Source: CAYPFY01 sp964410105
GTDB taxonomy: Bacteria > Bacteroidota > Ignavibacteria > UBA10030 > SZUA-254
NCBI GenBank assembly: GCA_964410105.1
Contig: CAYPFY010000015.1
Location: forward strand, 1-64,000
Reading direction: 5' to 3'
DNA: 64,000 nt
The number at the start of each line of letters is the position of its first letter. The first letter of the stretch is position 1. A program made the translations under genes and the position numbers. This document shows positions 9,118 to 16,757 of the stretch, piece after piece. The notes under the pieces are model-generated. The model made no database searches. It saw only the letters and a program-made list of their open reading frames with translations, and was not told the DNA's origin.

Positions 9118-9558
9118 CTAGCGCCTTACGGCTACGTCCAGCCCGATGGGCTGCCGGAATCTGCTGCACCACCCGTCCGCATCGGAACAGTAATAATAAG
9201 TTAATGTGCCTTTAAGGGTGTATCGCCCCGGCCTGGCGCTGCCAGATACGAGGAGGGACTGGCGTATTGGTTTCGTCGCGTCGAGGATTCTGGTGGTGTC
9301 TTTTGCGACGGCCGTATACTGTAGATTCCCGCTTGCCCGGAATTCCTGCCCCTCGTCGAGTTTGATGCTCATCGGCGGCACGACGTTGACGTGGATCCCG
9401 GGCTTCGGCGTGAGCCGTATGACAAGCTCCCCCGCCCCGCCCACCTTCATCCCCTTCGTGGCAAGAGATATTTCGGCCTTGACGTAGTCGTTTGCCGCCG
9501 GTCTTCCCGCTGCGATGGCAAGTGCGTGAACAAGGATAAGGGCCAAAAATGTTTTCAT
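9118..9558 (-). CDS. Secreted DsbD N-terminal-domain-like protein
   Basis: A 146-residue protein with a signal peptide (MKTFLALILVHALAIAAG). The rest resembles the immunoglobulin-like alpha domain of DsbD: a GIHVNVVPP strand, then YYYCSDADGWC, where two cysteines flank a DADG-type turn as in the DsbD CADAG.C pair. In DsbD this pair passes electrons to periplasmic partners. No membrane domain follows, so it is a free domain and may act with a separate thiol-disulfide protein. I start it at ATG 9558. The frame stays open far upstream, but that extension has no protein-like features and would overlap the UMF1 gene. Confidence 0.75.
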   Translation of the reverse strand: MKTFLALILVHALAIAAGRPAANDYVKAEISLATKGMKVGGAGELVIRLTPKPGIHVNVVPPMSIKLDEGQEFRASGNLQYTAVAKDTTRILDATKPIRQSLLVSGSARPGRYTLKGTLTYYYCSDADGWCSRFRQPIGLDVAVRR

Positions 9559-9608
9559 GACTTTTAGCAATATAGGAAAATTCTGTCTGTCAAAATGCTG
9601 AAATTTTT

Positions 9609-10862
9609 TTAACGTGTGTCGGCGCGCGGCTGATTGACTCCCTGCAATATGACCAATCCCGCAAGGAAAAAGCTGCCGATCGCCAGCGCCGCCCACCTCT
9701 CGCTGGTGAGGTCCGCGATGACGCCGTAAATGAAGGGCCCGACGACCGCGCTCGCCTTCCCGCAGAGGCCGTCGTAAAATCCGAAAAATTCCGCCTCGCG
9801 CTCCTTCGGGGTCAGAAGAGCCATGAAACTCCTGCTCGCCGATTGGCTTGAACCGATCGCCACGCCGGCCGCCATGGCGACGATGTAGAAGAAGCTGACC
9901 GTCGTCACGAAGTAGGCCCCGATGCATATCCCAACCCAGAGTATGAGCGTGATGACGATGGTCCGCTTCGGGCCGATCCGGTCTGTGATGTATCCGAAGA
10001 CGACCGATCCCAGGACAGCGCTCGTCTGCACGACGGCGAAGAAGATGATGATTTCCTTGTCGGTCATGCCCAGGATGTGCTCGGCAAATAGTGCGGCAAA
10101 GGCGATGACGGTGAGGATGCCGTCATTGTAAATGAAGAAGGAGACGAGGAACCGGGCGACGTCAGGATGCTCCTTCCGCACGAAGACGGACTTCATGGTC
10201 CGGACCGACTCCGCCATCCCCGCCCGTATATAATTAACCCCGGGGCGGGAACGCTTCGGCTCCGGCACAAAGACGAACATCGGGACGGAGAATATCATGA
10301 AAAATGCGGCCGCGACGACGAACGAGATTCTTACGAAAAACAGATAGTCCGGATGCGATGCGTCGGGGAGTATGAGGTTGATGATGAGAAGAACCGCCAG
10401 CGCCCCCAGGTACCCCATCGCGAATCCATAACCCGAAACCCTCCCGTATCTTTGCGGCGATGTGATGCCCGGAAGGAAGGCGTCGTAGAAGACGAGCCCG
10501 CCCTCAAATCCGATGTTCGCCAGGATGAAAAGGACGACGCCCGCCGCGACCATCCCCTCCCGGACGAAGTAGAGCGAGGCCGTGGCGATGACAGAAAGGA
10601 GGGTGAAGAAGAGGAGGTATTTTTTCCGGTTGCTCGAAAAATCCGCTGCAGCTCCTAGAGGCGGCGAGAGGATGGCCGCGATGATCATCGAGAGGCTGAC
10701 CGCAAGCCCCCAAAGCCACCGCCTCCCCCCGCTCACATGGCTGGTGAAATAACGCGAGTAGATGACGGTGACGATGATGACCGAAAAAGCCGTGTTGGCA
10801 AAATCGAAGAGCGTCCAGGCGAAGATGCGAAGACGTCCCGATTCCCCACCCCCCGCCATCAC
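9609..10862 (-). CDS. MFS transporter of the UMF1/Atg22-like family
   Basis: A 417-residue polytopic membrane protein with about 12 hydrophobic segments. The N-terminal WTLFDFANTAFSVIIVTVIY and the loop GYITDRIGPKRTI are typical of the bacterial UMF1 family, which is related to the yeast vacuolar amino-acid effluxer Atg22. The substrate is unknown; export of amino acids or small metabolites would be a guess from the family. Its ATG overlaps the nusB stop by 4 bp, so it is translated in a chain with nusB and the upstream amino acid dehydrogenase. Confidence 0.86.
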   Translation of the reverse strand: MMAGGGESGRLRIFAWTLFDFANTAFSVIIVTVIYSRYFTSHVSGGRRWLWGLAVSLSMIIAAILSPPLGAAADFSSNRKKYLLFFTLLSVIATASLYFVREGMVAAGVVLFILANIGFEGGLVFYDAFLPGITSPQRYGRVSGYGFAMGYLGALAVLLIINLILPDASHPDYLFFVRISFVVAAAFFMIFSVPMFVFVPEPKRSRPGVNYIRAGMAESVRTMKSVFVRKEHPDVARFLVSFFIYNDGILTVIAFAALFAEHILGMTDKEIIIFFAVVQTSAVLGSVVFGYITDRIGPKRTIVITLILWVGICIGAYFVTTVSFFYIVAMAAGVAIGSSQSASRSFMALLTPKEREAEFFGFYDGLCGKASAVVGPFIYGVIADLTSERWAALAIGSFFLAGLVILQGVNQPRADTR

Positions 10863-11356
10863 CCGCCCCTGGCCGGCTTTTTCTTCTCGGGCTCGCGGGG
10901 CTGCGAGTGGTTCTGAAGCCCCCGCCCTGTCTTTTTGATGCTCTGCGCGGCCATCAGGTTTTCACGGATCGCATCCAGCACGCCGTTGATGAATTTTCCG
11001 CTCTTGGCCGTGCTGAAGACTTTCGCCACCTCGATGAGTTCGTTGATGGTGACTTTCGGCGGTATGTCGGGGAAGTAGAGCATCTCGCAGATTCCCATCC
11101 GGAGGAGCATCCTGTCCACCAGCGCGATACGGTCGAATTCCCAGTGAGTGACGGTTCGCTTGATGTGCTCTTCGACCTCGTCCTGATGCTGGACGACCTC
11201 GGTGACGAGTTTTTTCGCGAACTCGAAGTCCTCCCGGTGATTTTTCAATTCCCCAAAAATGTTCTCAATGACATCGGAGATCGGATCGCGGGAGATCTCG
11301 TAGGCGTAGAGAGCCTGAAGGGCTTTCTCACGAACCATTCGACGGCGGTAGATCAT
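10859..11356 (-). CDS. nusB: Transcription antitermination protein NusB
   Basis: A 165-residue RNA-binding protein that joins NusE (S10) on boxA RNA to promote antitermination and rRNA synthesis. The N-terminal RRRMVREKALQALYAYE and the central DRIALVDRMLLRMGICEMLY and PPKVTINELIEVAKVFST blocks are diagnostic. The all-alpha core ends near residue 140. A basic, low-complexity tail follows (PREPEKKKPARGG), longer than in E. coli NusB (139 residues). It starts 4 bp after the stop of the amino acid dehydrogenase gene. Confidence 0.95.
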   Translation of the reverse strand: MIYRRRMVREKALQALYAYEISRDPISDVIENIFGELKNHREDFEFAKKLVTEVVQHQDEVEEHIKRTVTHWEFDRIALVDRMLLRMGICEMLYFPDIPPKVTINELIEVAKVFSTAKSGKFINGVLDAIRENLMAAQSIKKTGRGLQNHSQPREPEKKKPARGG

Positions 11357-11359
11357 GGC

Positions 11360-12475
11360 CTAGCCATGGTTTTTGGCGTGCCCCACGCTTCCGTCAAAAT
11401 CCGATCTGCCCGCATAGAGCTTCCTGATCTGTCCGATCTGCGCGATGCGCTCCTCCGCAAGCCGGTTGGATGCCTCAAAGGTGAGGATTTTTTGCGCCGT
11501 CGCCAGGGTGAAGATTTTCGAGATGGTCTCGAAAATTCCCTCAGCCTGCTTCATCGCCCGTTCGTGCGCATGCCCCTCCAGCTCGCTTGCAACGCTCATC
11601 AATCCCCCCGCATTAATGGCATAGTCCGGCGCATACATGATGCCCCGCTTGGTGAGCATCGCGCCGTCCCGCTTCTCGTCCTCGAGCTGGTTGTTCGCAC
11701 CCCCGGCGACGATGGCGACTTTGAGCCTCGGGATGGTTTTGTCGTTCAGTATGCCCCCCAGGGCACACGGACAGAATATGTCCGCATCCGCGTCGTAGAT
11801 CGTGTCCGGTTGGACATACCGCGCCTTCGTTCTTTCGATGACCGCCCTGGCCTTCGATTCGTAAAGGTCGGTGAGGATGATTTTCGCTCCCTCCTTGGCC
11901 AGGTGGTCGCACAGATGACTGGCGACATGCCCCGCTCCCTGGACAGCTATTTTTTTCCCTTCCAGCGAGTCGCTGCCCGTCAGCTGCTTGACGCAGGCTT
12001 TGATTCCGTGGTAAACGCCGAACGCGGTTACCGGGGCGGGATCGCCCCCTCCCCCCAGCGCTCGGTCAATTCCGGTGACGTACTTGGTCTCCATCCGTAC
12101 CCATTCCATGTCCTGCACGCTCGTGCCGACATCTTCCGCCGTGATGTATCTCCCCGCCAATCCTTCCACGAATCTCCCGTAAGTCCGGAATAAGGCTTCC
12201 GTTTTGTCTTTGTTCGGATCGCCGATGATGACCGCCTTGCCCCCCCCGAGGTTTAATCCCGCGACCGCCGCCTTGTATGTCATCCCGCGCGAGAGGCGGA
12301 GGGCGTCCCCGAGCGCATCTTCATCCGTCGCATATGTCCACATGCGCGCCCCGCCGAGCGCAGGCCCAAGAGCCGTGTTGTGGATCGCGACGATCGCTCG
12401 CAAGTGTGATTTCTTGTCGGAGCAGAAAACTATCTGCTCGTGATCTCTGCTTTCGATTTCACCAAATATGGTCAT
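11360..12475 (-). CDS. ldh: Leucine dehydrogenase (Glu/Leu/Phe/Val dehydrogenase family)
   Basis: NAD-dependent oxidative deaminase of branched-chain amino acids, 371 residues from ATG 12475; leucine dehydrogenases are about 365. Supporting blocks are HNTALGPALGGARMW (substrate side), GLNLGGGKAVIIGDP (with the catalytic lysine region), ITAEDVGTS, the Rossmann loop VQGAGHVASHLCDHL and the C-terminal APDYAINAGGL. The frame stays open 84 codons further upstream, but that part is Pro/Ser/Arg-rich, aligns with nothing in the family and contains the likely promoter. It leads the ldh-nusB-UMF1 series. A valine or phenylalanine dehydrogenase is possible because specificity residues cannot be judged by eye. 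Confidence 0.9.
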   Translation of the reverse strand: MTIFGEIESRDHEQIVFCSDKKSHLRAIVAIHNTALGPALGGARMWTYATDEDALGDALRLSRGMTYKAAVAGLNLGGGKAVIIGDPNKDKTEALFRTYGRFVEGLAGRYITAEDVGTSVQDMEWVRMETKYVTGIDRALGGGGDPAPVTAFGVYHGIKACVKQLTGSDSLEGKKIAVQGAGHVASHLCDHLAKEGAKIILTDLYESKARAVIERTKARYVQPDTIYDADADIFCPCALGGILNDKTIPRLKVAIVAGGANNQLEDEKRDGAMLTKRGIMYAPDYAINAGGLMSVASELEGHAHERAMKQAEGIFETISKIFTLATAQKILTFEASNRLAEERIAQIGQIRKLYAGRSDFDGSVGHAKNHG

Positions 12476-12507
12476 CGGCAAGCCTTGTGATGGGTCAGGA
12501 TTCAAAA

Positions 12508-12535
12508 AAGATACGCAAATTCCTCCCCCTTTCAA
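12508..12535 (-). promoter_or_regulatory. Probable promoter of ldh-nusB
   Basis: On the reverse strand TTGAAA (12535-12530), 16 bp, TATCTT (12513-12508). It lies about 33 bp before the chosen ldh start, which supports that start over the longer open frame. Confidence 0.5.
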
Positions 12536-12615
12536 AGAGGAATATCGGATGGTGTGACGTACCGGCGTCGAGATTAGAGCGGGATGGGGGTTTTCACCGG
12601 GGGGTTGGAAAGACG

Positions 12616-12648
12616 CCGTCGCGGGGGCGCTGTTGTCCCCCGCGACGG
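12616..12648 (-). terminator. Hairpin after the VWA gene
   Basis: A perfect 12-bp GC-rich stem (12616-12627 with 12637-12648) and a 9-nt loop lie 9 bp past the VWA gene stop. The T-rich tail is weak (GTCTTTCC), so it may need Rho or act only as an RNA 3' end. Confidence 0.55.
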
Positions 12649-12656
12649 GCCCTGGA

Positions 12657-13970
12657 CTAGTCCTTCTTTTTCTGTTGTTTGTAGTTCTCGTACTGGATCG
12701 ACTTCTTAACTTTACGGGCGTCGGCACCAGGCGCTGTGAGCGCCCGCTCGTACTGGCCCAGTTCCTCGAGTTGCTTGCCGATCACCGGTGCCGTTGCCGG
12801 ACTTGCTTCTCTTGCCCCCGATGAATTGAGGAGGCCCTTTGCATCCTTCAACTCACGGGCGGCTTCATCCCTGTTCCCCTTGTCAAGAGCGTCCATGGCG
12901 CGCTCTACGTTTCTGGTCGACAACGCAACGTCCGTCTTTCCCTGCACGTCCCAGTCGATTCCCTTCTGAATCTCCGCGGCGACGTCGCTGTGCCGGATTT
13001 CAACCGAAAATCTGCCCCGCTCACGGGGAGGATCTTTCCCACAGATGAGTCTTGCGGTTGCTACGTGCCGCCGCCCCCTCCCTTCACCGATCCGGAGCTC
13101 CACCGTGACCTCGCGGTGCTCGCCCGCATAGAGGTCGCCAAGGAATATGGTCCCATCCCGGTCTCTCCGGCATCCGATGACGTCCGCAAGGGAAACGCCG
13201 TCGCCAAGGGAGAGTTCAATGGACGCATTCTGGGCGACGACGGAGGATAATCCCCTGAATTCCCGGTCCATGATTGATGCGAACTGGGCAGGGCTTTCGA
13301 TGAAGTAATAGTTTCCACCGCCGTGCTCCGCCAGCCCGAGCATGAGGTTTTCATTGAAGTCGAGCCCCACCCCGATCGCGCTCAGGGATATCGACTGGTC
13401 CCTGTACCGGCTCGCCATCCGGTTCAATTCGTAAGGGTCTGTGATTCCCCGGTTCGCAAGCCCGTCCGATATGAGGATGACCCGGTTGATGTACCCGCTC
13501 CGGTAATTGCACTGGCGGAAACCCTCTTCCAGACCCCCTCCCAGGTTCGTCGCCCCCCGGGGATATATCTCGCGTACCAGCTCCCTTATCCGCGAGCGGT
13601 CCGTGAGCCGACCCGACGGTATGATGGTCTCCACCTGGTCGTCGTAGATAGTGAGCGAGAAGTAATCGTCAGACGAGAGCCTGTCGATCAGCGAATAGAT
13701 GGCCTGTTTCGCATACTCGATTTTGCGCTCGTCGTCCATCGAGCCGCTGCGGTCGAGCACCACCGACAGGTTCATCGGCTGACGCCTTCGCTCCGGCCTC
13801 TGGTACTCCGACGTGGCGACGACGTCAATGTGCAGATAAACCGTGCCGCCACGACTGGATAGGCATGTCGTATTGAGCTGTCCCTGAAAATGGATGCTGT
13901 TTTCAGGCGGGGGAAGGGACATCGCCGCCGCATTCGCAATCCCCATGAGTATGACGATGAGGGTTTTCAT
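12657..13970 (-). CDS. Secreted von Willebrand factor A domain protein
   Basis: A 437-residue protein with a signal peptide (about 1-17) and a VWA domain at about 68-240. The metal-ion-dependent adhesion site is complete: Asp73-x-Ser75-x-Ser77 (DRSGSM), the threonine in GATNLGGGL and the aspartate in ISDGLANRGITD. A beta-rich region follows, then a charged helical segment (about 345-437) and a lysine-rich end (KQQKKKD). Similar proteins bind partners outside the inner membrane; the ligand is unknown. A strong GGAGG ribosome site lies 7 nt before the ATG. It is 198 bp downstream of yebC on the same strand and ends at its own hairpin. Confidence 0.87.
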   Translation of the reverse strand: MKTLIVILMGIANAAAMSLPPPENSIHFQGQLNTTCLSSRGGTVYLHIDVVATSEYQRPERRRQPMNLSVVLDRSGSMDDERKIEYAKQAIYSLIDRLSSDDYFSLTIYDDQVETIIPSGRLTDRSRIRELVREIYPRGATNLGGGLEEGFRQCNYRSGYINRVILISDGLANRGITDPYELNRMASRYRDQSISLSAIGVGLDFNENLMLGLAEHGGGNYYFIESPAQFASIMDREFRGLSSVVAQNASIELSLGDGVSLADVIGCRRDRDGTIFLGDLYAGEHREVTVELRIGEGRGRRHVATARLICGKDPPRERGRFSVEIRHSDVAAEIQKGIDWDVQGKTDVALSTRNVERAMDALDKGNRDEAARELKDAKGLLNSSGAREASPATAPVIGKQLEELGQYERALTAPGADARKVKKSIQYENYKQQKKKD

Positions 13971-14168
13971 AGAAACCTCCAGTGATGTGATATCAGGTCT
14001 ACTCCATGGGCAGCGGAAATGTTCCCGCTCGGAAACCCCGATCCGTGCTGACTATCACTTCACCTGATGAAGGTTTTAACGCTTGCAGTTTTTCCCGGTC
14101 GCCGGGTGGGGGAGGGGGGTGCGGGTGTCTGTGGTTAAAGCAGGGTGGCGGCGAGTCGCGTCTCGCGG

Positions 14169-14873
14169 CTACTTCAGGGTGTGGTAAACGGCCTGGACGT
14201 CTTCGTCTTCCTCAAGTTTTTCGATCAGTTCCGTCACTTCATTGAGTTTCTCGCCGCTCATCTCAACCGGAGAGATCGGAAGGCGCTGCAGGGACGCATT
14301 TCTGATTTTATGGTTCTTCTTTTCAAGGACCTGCTGCATGCCGGAGAAATCAGCAATTTCGGTCGTGACCGCCACGATCTCTCCCTCCGCGGAAAATTCG
14401 GTCGCGCCGTGATCGATGAGCTCAAGCTCCAGCTCGTCAAGCGGGGCACCCGCAGACTCAAATTCGATGAGTCCAACCCGTTCGAAAAGGAAGTCGACCG
14501 ATCCGGTGGTCCCCAGGCTTCCCCCCGCATGCGTGAAGTAGCTCCGGAGGTTTCCTACCGTCCGCGTGGGGTTGTCCGTCGCCGCCTCGACGACGATGGC
14601 CACGCCGTGCGGTCCGTAGCCCTCGTATGTGATCTCTTCTATCGCCGCCTCTTTGGAGGTGGCCCGGCGAATGGCCGCTTCTATCTTGTCTTTCGGCATG
14701 TTCTCCGCCCGGGCGCTGTCGATGGCTACCTTCAGCCGGAGATTCGCCGAAGGGTCCGCGCCTCCCCGCTTCGCCGCAAGGGTGATCTCCTTGCTGAGTT
14801 TTGTGAAGGCGACCGCCATCTTTCCCCACCGCTTTTCCTTGCGCGCCCGCCTGAATTCGAAGGCCCTGCCCAT
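14169..14873 (-). CDS. yebC: YebC/PmpR/TACO1-family protein
   Basis: A 234-residue cytoplasmic protein. N-terminal block: ARKEKRWGKMAVAFTKLSKEI. Middle block: MPKDKIEAAIRRATSKE and YEGYGPHGVAIVVEAATDNPTRT. The C-terminus has the DVQAVYHTL ending typical of the family. Members were described as transcriptional regulators (PmpR) and, more recently, as helpers of ribosomes stalled on proline-rich stretches (TACO1/YebC). The first residues differ from the usual MAGHSKW start. It begins 6 bp after the obgE stop, so the two are cotranscribed. Confidence 0.93.
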   Translation of the reverse strand: MGRAFEFRRARKEKRWGKMAVAFTKLSKEITLAAKRGGADPSANLRLKVAIDSARAENMPKDKIEAAIRRATSKEAAIEEITYEGYGPHGVAIVVEAATDNPTRTVGNLRSYFTHAGGSLGTTGSVDFLFERVGLIEFESAGAPLDELELELIDHGATEFSAEGEIVAVTTEIADFSGMQQVLEKKNHKIRNASLQRLPISPVEMSGEKLNEVTELIEKLEEDEDVQAVYHTLK

Positions 14874-14878
14874 GGGTT

Positions 14879-15853
14879 TCAGTTTTTCCGTGAGAGTTTT
14901 TTCCAGATGAGCTCGAGGAGCTTGTCGAGTCCCTCTCCCGTCACGGAGGAGAACTGCACGACGGGGATTTTCCGGGGAAATTTCGGTTTGCCGGTTTCGG
15001 CATCTTTGATGTCCATTTTCGAGATGGCCACGATCTGAGGTTTCGAAACGAGCTTCTTGCTGAAAGACCCCAATTCCTCGATAAGGGTGTCGTACTGTTC
15101 CCGGATTTTTTCCTGAACGTCGATGATGAACACGAGGACTTTCGTCCTTTCAATATGTTTTAAGAATTGTATCCCCAGACCACGCCCTTCATGAGCCCCC
15201 CGGATCAGCCCCGGCATGTCGGCTACGACGAAGCTCCGTGCCTCCCCATACCGGACGATGCCCAGGTTCGGGATGAGGGTCGTGAAGGGATAGTCCGCAA
15301 TTTTCGGCCTCGCGGCGCTGATGCGAGAGATGAGTGTGGATTTCCCGGCGTTCGGAAAGCCGACCAGCCCGACATCCGCAAGCAGTTTCAGTTCGAGCTG
15401 GATGGTTCTCTCCTCCCCCGACGTGCCGGGGGTCGCAATCCGAGGCGCCTGGTTCGTCGACGTGGCAAATTCCCAGTTTCCCCTCCCCCCCTTCCCCCCG
15501 CGCGCCACTGTGATCGCCTGTTTTTCTTCGATGAGGTCTCCCAGCGTTTTGCCTGATCCGGCATCCATCACCAGTGTCCCCGTGGGCACTTTGATGACGA
15601 TGTCGTCCGCGGATTTCCCCGTCTTCTTTGCCCCCATGCCGTTCTCACCGTCCCGGGCTGCATAGTTCCGGCGGTAGCGGAAATCCATGAGGGTCGTGAG
15701 CTGACGGTCCGCACGGATGACGACGCTCCCCCCGCTTCCCCCGTTGCCGCCGTCCGGACCGCCCTTCGGAATGAATTTTTCCCGCCGGAAGCTTATCACT
15801 CCGTTTCCACCCCTCCCCGCCCGCACATGGATCGTGGCCTGATCGATGAACAT
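14879..15853 (-). CDS. obgE: Obg GTPase
   Basis: Ribosome-associated GTPase needed for 50S maturation and stress control. From ATG 15853 it has 324 residues. The N-terminal glycine-rich Obg fold runs from about 1 to 156 (FIDQATIHVRAGRGGNG, GGPDGGNGGSGG). The G domain follows with G1 GFPNAGKSTL, G3 DMPGLIRGAHEG, G4 SKMD and G5 SSVTGEG. The variable C-terminal domain of some homologues is absent, as in many bacteria. The open frame extends 11 codons further upstream, but the family begins at MFIDQ. It lies between the unknown gene at 15910 and yebC. Confidence 0.95.
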   Translation of the reverse strand: MFIDQATIHVRAGRGGNGVISFRREKFIPKGGPDGGNGGSGGSVVIRADRQLTTLMDFRYRRNYAARDGENGMGAKKTGKSADDIVIKVPTGTLVMDAGSGKTLGDLIEEKQAITVARGGKGGRGNWEFATSTNQAPRIATPGTSGEERTIQLELKLLADVGLVGFPNAGKSTLISRISAARPKIADYPFTTLIPNLGIVRYGEARSFVVADMPGLIRGAHEGRGLGIQFLKHIERTKVLVFIIDVQEKIREQYDTLIEELGSFSKKLVSKPQIVAISKMDIKDAETGKPKFPRKIPVVQFSSVTGEGLDKLLELIWKKLSRKN

Positions 15854-15909
15854 GGTTAAGGCGCGGGGTGAGCCCGGACGGGACAATCCTGATCGAGAAG
15901 CATGACGCG

Positions 15910-16755
15910 CTACGGTTTCCTGGAGGTGAGGACCGTGTCGTCAGCCCCCACGGCGAGCCCGATCGCGGCCCTCCCGGGTTGAACGCGCTCGGCCGGTTCA
16001 AAAGCCCCATGCTTTCGACGTATGTCTTCGAGAATGTCGGAAAGATCCCTGCGCGTGAACGCGCGGTCCGACTGAAAATTGTCGGCGACGTCGCCCAGGC
16101 CTTTGTCATTGAAAAACAACGAAAGGGCTTTGGATGGGATCGCGAACTCCGGGGATTTTTCCGGGAATTCAAAGAAATCGTAGACCGGCGATAGGACCCG
16201 CGCGAGCTCGCTCCCCGATTTTCGCCGGACGTTTGCACGGTCGATATCGCGGACGAGTTTTGTGAACTCCGCCCTGGAGAAATTTTCTGCCGATTTCTCC
16301 TGGACGTATTCCTTCGAAATATCCCTGATGTATTCGTAGGGGCCGAAATACTTGAGCATGCTGAGAAGGGTCGGCGCAGATATGACGTCGTCTCGCTCGA
16401 AGATGACGCTCACCAGCGTCCACTGCGGCCGTATGAGGTAGTTCACCATGAGGTGGATGGCATCCCCCAGCCTTTTGAGGAAATCCTCCCGCTGAAACGT
16501 ATACCGCGGGATGAGTATCGAGTTTATCTGCCCCTGAAGTTTTTCCACCTCGGGATGGCCGTACTCGAACGTGCTTCCCTTCCGTCCCGACGAAATTTCG
16601 CTGAGGAGCATCGATTCCACATCCGTGCGGAAGAATGTCTTGAGCGGATGCGGGATCTCCGCAGCCAGGATATCTTTGATCGCCACGGCGCTCCGCGAGC
16701 CGATCGTCCGTTCGCTCGCGACGGCCGCTATTTTCTCCGTCTCACGCTCAAACAT
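15910..16755 (-). CDS. Conserved-looking protein of unknown function
   Basis: A 281-residue soluble protein that I do not recognise. There is no signal peptide or membrane segment. It is mostly helical by composition, with charged segments such as FERETEKIAAVASER, KEYVQEKSAENF and DILEDIRRKHGAF. An aromatic-rich middle (RPQWTLVSVIF, FGPYEYIRDI) suggests a folded core, and the last 25 residues look disordered. It starts 2 bp after the stop of the large TPR gene and is followed by obgE, so it belongs to the same transcript. Its codon usage matches the neighbours. A structural or regulatory partner of the TPR protein is conceivable but not shown. Confidence 0.75.
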   Translation of the reverse strand: MFERETEKIAAVASERTIGSRSAVAIKDILAAEIPHPLKTFFRTDVESMLLSEISSGRKGSTFEYGHPEVEKLQGQINSILIPRYTFQREDFLKRLGDAIHLMVNYLIRPQWTLVSVIFERDDVISAPTLLSMLKYFGPYEYIRDISKEYVQEKSAENFSRAEFTKLVRDIDRANVRRKSGSELARVLSPVYDFFEFPEKSPEFAIPSKALSLFFNDKGLGDVADNFQSDRAFTRRDLSDILEDIRRKHGAFEPAERVQPGRAAIGLAVGADDTVLTSRKP

Positions 16756-16757
16756 TT

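Noticed and set aside
9559..9927. Long N-terminal extension of the DsbD_N-like frame
   Set aside because: The extension is Arg/His/Gly-rich, overlaps the UMF1 transporter gene antisense to nothing useful, and precedes a clean signal peptide starting at 9558.
12476..12727. Extension of the leucine dehydrogenase frame
   Set aside because: The added 84 residues are not protein-like, contain the VWA terminator and the ldh promoter, and have no family match.
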